Assembly (NCBI RefSeq): GCF_005503365.1
Contig: NZ_SCML01000029.1
Location: 18,659-82,658 of the forward strand
Source: Hydrogenophaga sp. 2FB
Lineage (GTDB): Bacteria; Pseudomonadota; Gammaproteobacteria; Burkholderiales; Burkholderiaceae_C
DNA: 64,000 bases
Direction: 5' to 3'
Part shown: positions 18,604 to 27,272 of the stretch, in pieces
How positions within the stretch are numbered: the stretch's first letter is position 1
Layout of the letters: every line of letters begins with the position of its first letter
The notes under the pieces: model-generated
What the model saw: only the letters and a program-made list of their open reading frames with translations
What the model was told of the DNA's origin: nothing
Databases searched by the model: none
Position numbers and translations under genes: made by a program

Positions 18604-21003
18604 ATGAACCGATTTCAAGTGAAGAAAGTCGCCGTGCTCGGCGCAGGCGTGATGGGTGCGCAGATCGCCGCGCACCTGGTCAACGTCAAGGTGCCGGTGG
18701 TGCTGTTCGACCTGCCCGCGAAGGATGGTCCGAAGAACGGCATCGTCACGCGCGCGGTGGAGGGTCTGAAGAAACTCAAGCCCTCGCCGCTGGGTGCGGC
18801 GGCCGATGCCGATCTGATCGGGCAGGCCAACTACGAAGAGCACATGGAGCAGTTGCGCGACTGCGACCTCATCATCGAGGCCATCGCCGAGCGCATGGAC
18901 TGGAAGCTCGATCTCTACAGCAAGATCGCGCCCTTCATCGCCGAGCACACCATCGTCGCGTCCAACACCTCGGGCCTGTCGATCACAAAGCTCAGCGAAG
19001 CGCTGCCCGAGGCAATCAAGCCGCGCTTCTGCGGCATCCACTTCTTCAACCCGCCGCGCTACATGACGCTGGTGGAGCTGATCGCCACGCCGACCACCGA
19101 GCCGCAGATCCTCAACGACCTGGAGACCTTCGTCACCAGCGGCCTGGGCAAGGGCGTGGTGCGCGCCAAGGACACGCCCAACTTCGTCGCCAACCGCATC
19201 GGCATCGCCGGCATGCTGGCGACGATGAAGGAGGTGGAGAACTTCGGCCTGACGGTCGACGTGGTGGACGACCTGACCGGCAAACGCCTGGGCCGTGCGA
19301 GCAGCGGCACCTTCCGCACCGCCGACGTGGTGGGCCTGGACACCATGGCCCATGTGGTCAAGACCTTGCAGGACAACCTGAACAAGGAAACCGACCCGTT
19401 CTACGGCAGCTTCGGCACGCCGCCGGTGCTGGCCAAGCTGCTGGAGTTGAAGAACCTTGGCCAGAAGAGCGGTGCGGGTTTCTACAAGAAGGTGGGGCGC
19501 GACATTCTGCGATTCGACCTCGCCAGCGAAGATTACGTGCCCGGTGGCGAGAAGGCCGACGAGGTGTACGGCCGCATGCTCAAGCGCCCGGCCGCCGAGC
19601 GCCTGAAGCTGCTGCGCAACAGCGAAGGCCCGCAAGGCCAGTTCCTCTGGGCCATTCTGCGCAACAGCTTCCACTACGCGGCCGTGCACCTGGCCACCAT
19701 CGCCGAGACCGCGCGCGACGTTGACCAGGCCATGCGCTGGGGCTTCGGCATGAAGCAAGGCCCGTTCGAGCTCTGGCAGGAAGCCGGCTGGCTCGAGGTG
19801 GCGAAGATGGTGCAGGAAGACATCGACGCGGGCAAGGCCTTGTCGAAAGCGCCGCTGCCCGAGTGGGTGTTCAAGGGCCCGGTGGCCGAGGCCGGTGGGG
19901 TGCACACCGCGCAAGGTTCGTGGAATCCTAGCAAGGGCACGTTCGAAGGCCGCTTGCAGTTGCCGGTGTACCAGCGCCAGCACTTCCCCGAACTGCTGTT
20001 GGGCGAAGCCGGTCCGAAGTTCGAGACGGCGGGCACGACGATCGAGGAGAACGATTCGATCCGGGTGTGGTCGCTCGATGAGCAGGTGCTGATCGCCAGC
20101 ATCAAGACCAAGATGCACGCCATCAGCCCCGAAGTGTGCGAGGGCCTGATGGCTGCCGTGGACCTGGCCGAGAAGGAGTACCAGGGCCTGGTGATCTGGT
20201 CGGGCGACGAGCCCTTCAGCGCCGGCGCCGACCTGCAAGCCATGCTGCCGGCCTTCATGGCCGTGGGCGTGAGCGCGATCGAAGACGCCGAAGGCTTCAT
20301 GCAGCAGACCATGCTGCGCCTGCGCTATGCGAACGTGCCGGTGGTGTCTGCCGTGCGCGGGTTGGCATTGGGTGGGGGCTGTGAGCTGGCGGTGCACAGC
20401 GCGCGCCGCGTGGTGCACATGGAAAGCTACATCGGCCTGGTGGAAGTCGGCGTGGGCCTGGTGCCGGGTGCTGGTGGCCTGACGTATATCGCGCGCCGCG
20501 CGGCCGAGAACGCCGAGACCTCGACGGGCAAGGACTTGCTGCCGTTTTTGACCGAAGGGTTCACCGCTGCGGCGATGGCCAAAGTGGGGACTTCTGCATT
20601 GGAGTCGCGGCAGTTGGGCTACGTGTTGCACTCGGACGTGATCGTGCCGCACAAGGACGAGTTGCTGTTTGTGGCGATCAACGAGGCGAAGGGTTTGTTC
20701 AACGGTGGGTACCGCGCGCCACACAAGCGCTTGTTCCCGGTGGCGGGGCGCGATGGCAAGGCGACCATTCTGGGCAGCCTGGTGAACATGCGCGACGGTG
20801 GCTTCATCAGCCAGCACGACTTCCACATTGCGTCGCTGATCGCGAATGTGGTGACGGGAGGCGACGTCGAGCCTGGCACGCTGGTGAGCGAGGAGTACCT
20901 GATGACCCTGGAGCGCCGGGCGTTCTGCTCGCTGATCGTGCATCCGAAAACGCAAGAGCGGATTCTGGGGATGTTGAATACGGGTAAGCCGGTGCGGAAC
21001 TGA
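18604..21003 (+). CDS. 3-hydroxyacyl-CoA dehydrogenase / enoyl-CoA hydratase fusion (FadN-like order)
   Basis: A 799-residue bifunctional beta-oxidation enzyme. Residues 1 to about 310 are the NAD-dependent 3-hydroxyacyl-CoA dehydrogenase N-domain (GAGVMG 13-18, SNTSGLSI, HFFNPPRYMTLVEL). A helical C-domain follows, then a crotonase domain from about residue 490 (FSAGADLQAM near 537-546, LALGGGCELAVH). This order, dehydrogenase first, is that of FadN/YusL and differs from E. coli FadB. The last 600 bp use noticeably more GGG, TTG and GCG codons than the first part; the gene ends just before a cluster of palindromic repeats and the inserted DUF559 gene. Confidence 0.93.
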   Translation: MNRFQVKKVAVLGAGVMGAQIAAHLVNVKVPVVLFDLPAKDGPKNGIVTRAVEGLKKLKPSPLGAAADADLIGQANYEEHMEQLRDCDLIIEAIAERMDWKLDLYSKIAPFIAEHTIVASNTSGLSITKLSEALPEAIKPRFCGIHFFNPPRYMTLVELIATPTTEPQILNDLETFVTSGLGKGVVRAKDTPNFVANRIGIAGMLATMKEVENFGLTVDVVDDLTGKRLGRASSGTFRTADVVGLDTMAHVVKTLQDNLNKETDPFYGSFGTPPVLAKLLELKNLGQKSGAGFYKKVGRDILRFDLASEDYVPGGEKADEVYGRMLKRPAAERLKLLRNSEGPQGQFLWAILRNSFHYAAVHLATIAETARDVDQAMRWGFGMKQGPFELWQEAGWLEVAKMVQEDIDAGKALSKAPLPEWVFKGPVAEAGGVHTAQGSWNPSKGTFEGRLQLPVYQRQHFPELLLGEAGPKFETAGTTIEENDSIRVWSLDEQVLIASIKTKMHAISPEVCEGLMAAVDLAEKEYQGLVIWSGDEPFSAGADLQAMLPAFMAVGVSAIEDAEGFMQQTMLRLRYANVPVVSAVRGLALGGGCELAVHSARRVVHMESYIGLVEVGVGLVPGAGGLTYIARRAAENAETSTGKDLLPFLTEGFTAAAMAKVGTSALESRQLGYVLHSDVIVPHKDELLFVAINEAKGLFNGGYRAPHKRLFPVAGRDGKATILGSLVNMRDGGFISQHDFHIASLIANVVTGGDVEPGTLVSEEYLMTLERRAFCSLIVHPKTQERILGMLNTGKPVRN

Positions 21004-21024
21004 TGTGATGTGGTTGGTGTGCGT

Positions 21025-21060
21025 GCCCCCATCCCAGCCTTCCCCCAGAGGGGGAAGGCG
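21025..21060 (+). repeat. Palindromic repeat, copy 1
   Basis: A GCCCCCATCCCAGCC arm followed by the palindrome TTCCCCC-AGAG-GGGGAAG. It lies 21 bp after the stop of the hydroxyacyl-CoA dehydrogenase fusion gene. The same element recurs at 21503-21540, inverted at 21090-21128, and at 63957-64000. Confidence 0.85.
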
Positions 21061-21089
21061 CAACGCTCTTCTTCGGAGAACGTGTCTGA

Positions 21090-21128
21090 CCCCTTCCCCC
21101 TCTGGGGGAAGGTAGGGATGGGGGGTGC
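21090..21128 (-). repeat. Palindromic repeat, copy 2 (inverted)
   Basis: Reverse-complement copy of the element at 21025 (CCCTTCCCCCTCTGGGGGAA, then GGTAGGGATGGGGGGTGC). It sits 17 bp before the DUF559 start, so that together with copy 3 the gene is bracketed by inverted repeats. Confidence 0.85.
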
Positions 21129-21145
21129 CCTCTTACCAACACACC

Positions 21146-21550
21146 ATGCAACACCAAGCCACCCTCAAAGCCAAAGTCAACGCCCGCATCCTGCGCCGGG
21201 ACATGACCGACGCCGAGCGCAAGTTCTGGTCGGGGCTGCGAGGTGATCAGTCGGGATTCAAGTTCCGCCGCCAGCACCCACAAGGCCCCTACATCGCCGA
21301 CTTCGCCCGCCTCGATCCCCAGGTCATCGTTGAGCTGGATGGTTCGCAGCACGCCGACAACCTGGCCTACGACCTGTCCCGCGATGCGTTTTTCAAAGCA
21401 CGAGGTTTTGTCGTGCTGAGGTTTCCATCGAACGCACCGTTTCACAACCTTGATGGTGTTCTGAGCGCCATCCTTCATCAACTCCATACGTTGGCGGGCG
21501 TTGCCCCCATCCCAGCCTTCCCCCAGAGGGGGAAGGGGCAAGACACCTAG
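21146..21550 (+). CDS. DUF559 (Vsr-like endonuclease fold) protein inside the beta-oxidation operon
   Basis: A 134-residue protein. The DUF559 signature is clear: RILRRDMTDAERKFWSGLRG, FKFRRQHPQGPYIADFA, then VIVELDGSQH, which places the acidic PD-(D/E)xK-like catalytic residues as in very-short-patch-repair endonucleases. Activity is predicted only from the fold. I use ATG 21146; a GTG at 21125 would start inside the inverted repeat. The last 14 residues (PIPAFPQRGKGQDT) are encoded by repeat copy 3, so the repeat supplies the stop region. It separates the hydroxyacyl-CoA dehydrogenase fusion from thiolase, with only 8 bp before the thiolase start. This looks like an insertion of a small repeat-bounded element. 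Confidence 0.82.
   Translation: MQHQATLKAKVNARILRRDMTDAERKFWSGLRGDQSGFKFRRQHPQGPYIADFARLDPQVIVELDGSQHADNLAYDLSRDAFFKARGFVVLRFPSNAPFHNLDGVLSAILHQLHTLAGVAPIPAFPQRGKGQDT
21503..21540 (+). repeat. Palindromic repeat, copy 3 (overlaps DUF559 3' end)
   Basis: GCCCCCATCCCAGCC plus TTCCCCC-AGAG-GGGGAAG, in the same orientation as copy 1 and opposite to copy 2. It is translated as the C-terminus of the DUF559 protein. Confidence 0.85.
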
Positions 21551-21558
21551 GAACCACC

Positions 21559-22767
21559 ATGAGCAAACAAATTCAGGACGCCTACATCGTCGCCGCCACC
21601 CGCACGCCCATCGGCCGTTCGCACAAGGGCTCCTTCAAGCACCTGCGCCCGGACGACATGCTCGCCCTCGCGCTGCGCTCTGCCCTTGCACAGGCCCCTG
21701 GCCTGGACCCGAAGGCGATTGAAGACGTGATCTGCGGCTGCGCCATTCCCGAAGCCCAGCAGGGCCTGAACGTGGCGCGCATCGGCGCCATCCTCGCCGG
21801 TCTGCCCAACAGCGTGGGTGGCATCACCGTCAACCGCTTCTGCGCCTCCGGACTCTCCGCCGTGCAGATGGCGGCCGACCGCATCCGCGTGGGCGAGGCC
21901 GACGTGATGATCGCCGCCGGCACCGAGAGCATGAGCATGGTGCCCATGATGGGCAACTCGCCCAGCCTCTCGCCCACCATCTTCAGGAACACCGACGACG
22001 TCGAGAGCTACGGCATCGCCTACGGCATGGGCCTCACCGCCGAGAAGGTCGCCCAGAAATGGAAAGTCTCGCGCGAGGCGCAAGACGCCTTCGCGCTGCA
22101 GTCGCACCAGCGCGCCCTGCTCGCCATGAAGAACGGCGAGTTCACCGACGAGATCACGCCGGTGGAAGTGACCGAGCGCAGCGTGGACCTGGAAAGCGCC
22201 GACGTCGCCACCACCACCCGCACCGTGAGCCTGGACGAAGGCGCGCGGCCCGACACCTCCATCGAAGGCCTGGCCAAGCTGCGCACCGTGTTCGCCGCGC
22301 GTGGCTCGGTCACCGCCGGCAACAGCTCACAAACCAGTGACGGCGCCGGCGCGCTCATCCTCGCCAGCGAAGCGGCCGTGAAGCGCTTTGGCCTGACACC
22401 CCTGGCGCGCTTTGTCAGCTACGCCTCGCGCGGCGTGCCGCCGCACCTCATGGGCATCGGCCCGATCGAAGCGATTCCTGCGGCTCTCAAATACGCTGGC
22501 CTCACGCAGGACCAGATCGACTGGATCGAACTCAACGAAGCCTTCGCCGCGCAGTCGCTCGCTGTCATCAACACCCTGGGCCTGGACCCGAGCAAGGTCA
22601 ACCCCATGGGTGGTGCGATCGCGCTGGGCCACCCGCTGGGTGCCACCGGCGCCATCCGCGCCGCCACTGTGGTGCATGCGCTCAAGCGCCACAACAAGAA
22701 GTACGGCATGGTCACCATGTGCGTCGGCATGGGGCAGGGCGCGGCCGGGATCTTCGAGCGGGTCTGA
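21559..22767 (+). CDS. Acetyl-CoA C-acyltransferase (3-ketoacyl-CoA thiolase)
   Basis: A 402-residue degradative thiolase (FadA/FadI type) that cleaves 3-ketoacyl-CoA with CoA to acetyl-CoA and a shortened acyl-CoA. The nucleophile Cys95 is in VNRFCASGLS; the second active-site regions are ALGHPLGATG and MCVGMGQGAAG. Full length. It pairs with the hydroxyacyl-CoA dehydrogenase/enoyl-CoA hydratase fusion upstream, with the DUF559 insertion in between; together with the acyl-CoA dehydrogenase this gives a complete fatty acid beta-oxidation cycle. The 422 bp downstream are non-coding or decayed. Confidence 0.94.
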   Translation: MSKQIQDAYIVAATRTPIGRSHKGSFKHLRPDDMLALALRSALAQAPGLDPKAIEDVICGCAIPEAQQGLNVARIGAILAGLPNSVGGITVNRFCASGLSAVQMAADRIRVGEADVMIAAGTESMSMVPMMGNSPSLSPTIFRNTDDVESYGIAYGMGLTAEKVAQKWKVSREAQDAFALQSHQRALLAMKNGEFTDEITPVEVTERSVDLESADVATTTRTVSLDEGARPDTSIEGLAKLRTVFAARGSVTAGNSSQTSDGAGALILASEAAVKRFGLTPLARFVSYASRGVPPHLMGIGPIEAIPAALKYAGLTQDQIDWIELNEAFAAQSLAVINTLGLDPSKVNPMGGAIALGHPLGATGAIRAATVVHALKRHNKKYGMVTMCVGMGQGAAGIFERV

Positions 22768-22775
22768 CGCGGCGC

Positions 22776-23030
22776 TCAGGAGCGCGCCAACACGTTGGCG
22801 ATTTTGAGGAAGCCGTTGTCGCGGGTGGCCTCCACCGTCTTCGGGTGGGTTCGCGCAGCCACGTGGCTTGGTTGTCACCGAGACCCCAGCTGCTTCAGCA
22901 AGGCCATCTTCTGCGCATCACTGGATGCATGAGGCTGCGGCTGGAGGGCGACGGGATTGGCCTGGATCCGGGATGTGGTGGGGAGCACGCTCTCATTCCT
23001 GTCACTGAATGTGCGGCTGTCTGCCGGTCA
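22776..23030 (-). pseudogene. Possible decayed gene tail (unknown family)
   Basis: The 422 bp between thiolase and thioesterase contain no intact gene. On the minus strand one frame reads protein-like sequence ending SSDAQKMALLKQLGSR, then a TGA (22875-22877), then continues in the same frame through HVAARTHPKTVEATRDNGFL and KIANVLARS to a second stop at 22776-22778. This looks like the C-terminus of a lost gene with an internal stop and perhaps a small indel. I cannot name the family. No start codon or RBS is evident. Confidence 0.3.
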
Positions 23031-23190
23031 CCGGGGCCGGTTGGTTTTCGCATGCGGTGTGCGGCGGGGGTGCGAGACGCGCATGGCTTTTTATCCTCCA
23101 GGGAGGTATTCCAGTTCGGAACACCTGGAGCGCCCGCAACGTGTCGCGATCACGACGGGGCGTTGCGCCCGCATCCTGCAAACTGGCGGC

Positions 23191-24012
23191 ATGACGACAC
23201 ATTTTCTGGACCAGGCCGTCGCGCTGCAGGTGCTCGACAACGGACGCTACAGCGGCACCACGTCGCCCGACTACGCCAACATGGTGGGCCCGTTTGGGGG
23301 CATCACCGCCGCGACCGTGATGCAAGCCTTGATGCGGCATCCCGATCGGCTGGGCGAACCGATCTCGCTCACCGTGAACTACGCTGCCGCCTTGGCCGAC
23401 GGTGGCTTCACCGTGGCAGCGCGGCCGGTGCGCACCAACCGGTCCACACAGCACTGGACGCTGGAGATCACGCAGCCCGATGCAAATGGCGATGCATCCA
23501 CCGTGCTCACCGCTACCGCCGTGACCGCCGTGCGACGCGAGACCTGGAGCGTGGACGAAGTGCCCATGCCCGCCGTGCCCCTGCCCAGTGACGTGCCGCG
23601 CGCGAAGATGCCCAGGTCGGTCGCATGGGTGCAGCGCTACGCCATGCACTCCATCACCGGCGGCTTGCCCACGGTGTGGGACGGGCAAGGCGACACCAGC
23701 CTGCTCCGGATGTGGGTGCGCGACGAACCCGAGCGCCCGCTCGACTTCTGCAGCCTCACCGCGCTGGCCGATGTGTTCTACCCGCGCATCTGGCTGCGCC
23801 GCGCCAAGCCCGTGCCCACGGGAACTGTGTCAATGACGGTGTACTTTCACGCCGGTTCGGCCGAACACGCCGCCACCGGCACCGGCTGGCTGCTCGCGCA
23901 AGCGCAGGGACAGGCCTACCGCAACGGCTTCTTCGACCAGACGGCGCAACTCTGGAACGAAGCCGGCGCGCTGCTGGTCACCACGCACCAGATCGTCTAC
24001 TACAAGGAATAG
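23191..24012 (+). CDS. Acyl-CoA thioesterase family protein (double hot-dog, TesB-like)
   Basis: A 273-residue protein of the acyl-CoA thioesterase II-like group. The N-terminal hot-dog part reads YANMVGPFGGITAATVMQAL and LTVNYAAALADGGFTVAARP; the second half has LDFCSLTALADVFYPRIWLR and GTGWLLAQAQGQAYRNGFFD, typical of the duplicated fold. These enzymes hydrolyse acyl-CoA to free acid and CoA. No signal peptide. ATG 23191 gives the family start; the longer frame to 22957 overlaps the decayed region. It converges with the outer-membrane patatin gene with an 8-bp gap. Proximity to beta-oxidation genes fits a role in acyl-CoA homeostasis. Confidence 0.85.
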   Translation: MTTHFLDQAVALQVLDNGRYSGTTSPDYANMVGPFGGITAATVMQALMRHPDRLGEPISLTVNYAAALADGGFTVAARPVRTNRSTQHWTLEITQPDANGDASTVLTATAVTAVRRETWSVDEVPMPAVPLPSDVPRAKMPRSVAWVQRYAMHSITGGLPTVWDGQGDTSLLRMWVRDEPERPLDFCSLTALADVFYPRIWLRRAKPVPTGTVSMTVYFHAGSAEHAATGTGWLLAQAQGQAYRNGFFDQTAQLWNEAGALLVTTHQIVYYKE

Positions 24013-24020
24013 ACGCCACC

Positions 24021-26315
24021 TCAAGGCCGGCCGAGGAACAGGTACAAGCCGGTGTAGCCGCGCGGCGCGCTCACGATGCTCAGGTACAGCGGGCCAATGC
24101 CGGTGTCCGCGCCCACGAACAGACTGGAGCCGGCGCGCATGTCCTTGACCGAAATGTCGCGCCGCGCCGCCCAGGCGTTGCCGGCTTCGATCGAGCCGCC
24201 CACGAACAAGGCGCGCGCCACGCCCACGCTGTACGGCAGGCGCTGGTAGTAGGTGAGGCGGCCGAACACCAGGTAGTTGCCGGCGAGCTGGCCCACGCGG
24301 TAGCCCGACATCTGCTGGAAGCCGCCCAGCGCGTACTCGTCCAGCGCGCCGATCGGAATCTGGCTCGCGTAGGCGACGCGCGCGCCGACGTTGAACGTGT
24401 GCGGGCCCCAGCTCTTCACGGCGGTGGCGGTGCCTTCCAGCCGCGTGAAGCTGCCGCTGTTTTCTTCGTCGCGGAAGGAGCGGCGGCCCATCACGATTTC
24501 GCCCTTGGCGCGGTAACCGCGCGAGGGGAAATTGGCGTAGTCGAGCTGGTCGGCGAGCACGGCGGCGCGCACGCCCAGCTCGCTCCACACCAGCGAGCCG
24601 CGCGCGTCCTCGGGCGACACGCCGGCGATGAGCTCGGGCTTGACCTTGCGGCGCGCGGCCACCAGGCCCACGCGCATGTCGCCCACGTTGCCCAGCAGGC
24701 CCATGGGCCAACCCACGTCCACGCCCACCTGCACACCCTGGCGTTGCAGCAGGGCCGCCATGTCGCCCTCGGGGGTGAAGAACTCGACGCGGCGCAGGCT
24801 CGCGTCCACGTACCCCGAAACGAAGCTGTCGCTGCGCAGGGTCAGCGGCTGGTAGAGCTCGGAATAGAGTCCCAGCGTTTCGCCCAACTGGATGCGGTTG
24901 CGCCATTCGGCGCCGCTGTCGTTGAGCCAGTGGCGGTTGTGGCTGATGCGCAGGTTGAACGCACCCTGGCCTTCGAAATCGGTGCGCAGGTCCAGGCCGA
25001 CGCGCAGGTAGTTGGGGCCCCAGGTGTTTTCGCGCAGGTGCACCGTGAGGTCTTCGGCGCCATCGCCGCGGCGCGCCAGGCTGTAGTCCACGCGCTCGTA
25101 GTCGCCCGAGGCCGAGAGCGTTTGCAGGTCGCGTTCGAGCTTGGGCACGTCCAGCGGGTGGCCTTGCACGGTGTCCAGCGCGGTGGCCAGTCGCGCGGCA
25201 TGGGCTTCGTTCACGCCCTCGAACTTGATCGACGCCACCATGCCGATGCGCTCCGCATTCGCCTGCACCTGCGCCTCGCGCGTGGCGGCCCAGTGCTGGT
25301 AGCGCGGCGCGTCGACGGCGAAGCGCTTGAGCGCTTCGCTCACCGTCCTGGCGTAGTCGTTGCCGATCTTCACGAGCTCGGGGGCCCTGCCGAAGTCGGC
25401 CGAGGAGATCGTGCCCAGCGGCGGCGCGAGCAGCAGGTCTTTCGTCGTCAGCGTGGCGATGCTGGTCTGCACGTTCTGCTCGGTGAGGATGTTCACCATC
25501 TGCGTGGTGATGCCGACCACGCTGCCCAGCGTCTCGCGCCCGGCCAGCGGTGTGCCGATGTTGACCGCGATCACCACGTCCGCACCCATGCGGCGCGCCA
25601 CGTCCACCGGCAGGTTGTCCACCAGCCCGCCATCGCCCAGGATGCGCCCGTCCACCTCCAGCGGCGAGAACACGCCCGGCACCGACATGCTCGCGCGCAG
25701 CGCGGCGGCCATGTCGCCATGGTCCATCACCACCGCCTTGCCGGTCTCCATGTCGGTGGCCACCGCGCGAAACGGCGTGGGCAGACCGTCGAAGGTGGCC
25801 AGGTGGCGGGTGGAGAGCGTGTAGCGCCGCAGCAGCATTTCCAGCGAGCGGGTGGACACCGCGCCCGTGGGCAGCACGAACGCGCCGTCGCGAAAGCCGA
25901 GCATCAGCACCGGCGAGAGCTCGAAGTCTTCTTCCTTGCGGCGCTGCGAGAGCAACTGGCGCGGTTCACGGCGGTCGAACAGGTCGCCCCATTGCACGGA
26001 CAGGATCTCGCGCTCCAGCTCATCGGCCGTCATGCCGCTGGCGTAGAGCCCGCCGATGATCGCGCCCATGGAGGTGCCCACGATCAGGTCCACCGGCACC
26101 TTCGCCGCCTCCAGCGCCTTGAGCACGCCCACGTGCGCGAAGCCGCGCGCGCCACCGCCCGAGAGCACCAGGCCCACGCGCGGGCGCGGCACGGGGGGCG
26201 CCTCTGCCTCGGGCGCCGCCTGGGCGTGCGTGGACGGCAGGGCGCCGAGCAGGGCGGCGGCGAACAGCGCGGCGATCAGGCTGCGCGGCGCGCAATGGGT
26301 CAGGAAGGTCGGCAT
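24021..26315 (-). CDS. Outer-membrane patatin-like phospholipase with POTRA and beta-barrel (PlpD-type, type Vd)
   Basis: A 764-residue protein. A signal peptide covers about 1-31 (hydrophobic, ending STHAQA). The patatin domain follows: LSGGGARGFAH (51-61), nucleophile Ser82 in GTSMGA, and Asp228 in ILGDGGLVDNLP. From about 370 a POTRA-like segment (VASIKFEGVNEAHAARLATA) leads into a C-terminal beta-barrel with alternating residues, of the BamA/Omp85 surface-antigen type. This matches the PlpD architecture, in which the barrel exports the lipase domain. I use ATG 26315, which places the signal peptide at the N-terminus; an in-frame ATG at 26336 is possible. Substrate is probably phospholipid (family knowledge). 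Confidence 0.88.
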   Translation of the reverse strand: MPTFLTHCAPRSLIAALFAAALLGALPSTHAQAAPEAEAPPVPRPRVGLVLSGGGARGFAHVGVLKALEAAKVPVDLIVGTSMGAIIGGLYASGMTADELEREILSVQWGDLFDRREPRQLLSQRRKEEDFELSPVLMLGFRDGAFVLPTGAVSTRSLEMLLRRYTLSTRHLATFDGLPTPFRAVATDMETGKAVVMDHGDMAAALRASMSVPGVFSPLEVDGRILGDGGLVDNLPVDVARRMGADVVIAVNIGTPLAGRETLGSVVGITTQMVNILTEQNVQTSIATLTTKDLLLAPPLGTISSADFGRAPELVKIGNDYARTVSEALKRFAVDAPRYQHWAATREAQVQANAERIGMVASIKFEGVNEAHAARLATALDTVQGHPLDVPKLERDLQTLSASGDYERVDYSLARRGDGAEDLTVHLRENTWGPNYLRVGLDLRTDFEGQGAFNLRISHNRHWLNDSGAEWRNRIQLGETLGLYSELYQPLTLRSDSFVSGYVDASLRRVEFFTPEGDMAALLQRQGVQVGVDVGWPMGLLGNVGDMRVGLVAARRKVKPELIAGVSPEDARGSLVWSELGVRAAVLADQLDYANFPSRGYRAKGEIVMGRRSFRDEENSGSFTRLEGTATAVKSWGPHTFNVGARVAYASQIPIGALDEYALGGFQQMSGYRVGQLAGNYLVFGRLTYYQRLPYSVGVARALFVGGSIEAGNAWAARRDISVKDMRAGSSLFVGADTGIGPLYLSIVSAPRGYTGLYLFLGRP

Positions 26316-26507
26316 GGGAGGCACCTGGGGCTGCATGGGGCCGTGCGGGAGGCGCGGCAAAGCCGCCAGTGTAGGGGCCTGGCCAAGGCGCCGTGGCGGT
26401 GAAACATGCTGTCACCGAGTGGTCATGTCCCCGGCAGCCCGCTCCAGAAAAGCACGCCGCTTCGTGGTAATTTGCAGCCTCCTTTTTTGCACCACACGGG
26501 ACACCCC

Positions 26508-27272
26508 ATGAGCGACATCCTCGTCCACACCGAAGCCGGCGTCTGCACCCTCACGTTCAACCGCCCCGACAAGAAGAACTCCATCACCGCCGCCATGTAC
26601 GGCGCGTTGGCCGACGCGCTGGATGCGGCGAAGGACGATGCGGCCGTGCGCTGCGTGGTGTTCCAGGGCAACGAAACCACCTTCAGCGCCGGCAACGACA
26701 TCGGCGACTTCCTCAACAACCCGCCTGCCACGGTGGACTCGCCGGTGTTCCGTTTCCTGCGCGGCATCGCGCAGTTCCCCAAGCCGATGGTCGCCGCCGT
26801 GTGCGGCCCGGCCGTGGGCGTGGGCACGACGATGCTGTTCCATTGCGACCTGGTGTATGCCGGCGACAACGCCGCCTTCTCTATGCCCTTCGTGAACCTG
26901 GGCCTGTGCCCGGAAGCGGCGTCGAGCCTTCTGGTGCCGCAGATGCTGGGCTACCACCGTGCCGCCGAGGCGCTGTTGCTGGGCGAGCCCTTCATGGCCG
27001 AGGCGGCGTTGGAAGTCGGGCTGGTCAACCGCGTGCTGCCGCCGATGGAAACAGCCGGCTACGCGCAGACCGTGGCGCGCAAGCTCGCGGCCAAGCCGCT
27101 CAGCGCACTGGTCGAGACCAAGCGTCTGATGAAGAAGGGGCAGCTCAAGCAGGTGCTGGAGGTGATGACCGAGGAGGGCGCGAGCTTTGGCCGCATGCTG
27201 GGCGAGCCGGCGGCGAAGGAGGCGTTCGGCGCGTTCATGGAGCGCAGGAAGCCGGATTTTTCGAAGCTGTGA
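26508..27272 (+). CDS. Enoyl-CoA hydratase/isomerase family protein
   Basis: A 254-residue crotonase-fold protein. The oxyanion-hole segments are NETTFSAGNDIGDF (about 61-74) and AAVCGPAVGVGTTMLFHCDL; the late KRLMKKGQ helix is also typical. The Asp in GNDIGDF and lack of the usual second catalytic Glu pair make it more like an enoyl-CoA isomerase (PaaG/ECI-like) than a canonical hydratase, but this is tentative. Its stop overlaps the start of the AadA-like gene (GTGA), so the two are co-translated. Divergent from the outer-membrane patatin. Confidence 0.87.
   Translation: MSDILVHTEAGVCTLTFNRPDKKNSITAAMYGALADALDAAKDDAAVRCVVFQGNETTFSAGNDIGDFLNNPPATVDSPVFRFLRGIAQFPKPMVAAVCGPAVGVGTTMLFHCDLVYAGDNAAFSMPFVNLGLCPEAASSLLVPQMLGYHRAAEALLLGEPFMAEAALEVGLVNRVLPPMETAGYAQTVARKLAAKPLSALVETKRLMKKGQLKQVLEVMTEEGASFGRMLGEPAAKEAFGAFMERRKPDFSKL

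Noticed and set aside
17830..21063. 1077-residue minus-strand open frame opposite the acyl-CoA dehydrogenase end, DUF2147 and hydroxyacyl-CoA dehydrogenase genes
   Set aside because: Spans three clear plus-strand genes with family motifs; composition is typical of antisense frames at high GC.
21025..21540. Repeats as a CRISPR array
   Set aside because: Only three copies in mixed orientation with unequal spacing and a gene between; no cas genes.
23625..26402. 925-residue plus-strand open frame opposite the outer-membrane patatin
   Set aside because: No recognisable domain; the opposite strand encodes a complete patatin-barrel protein with signal peptide.
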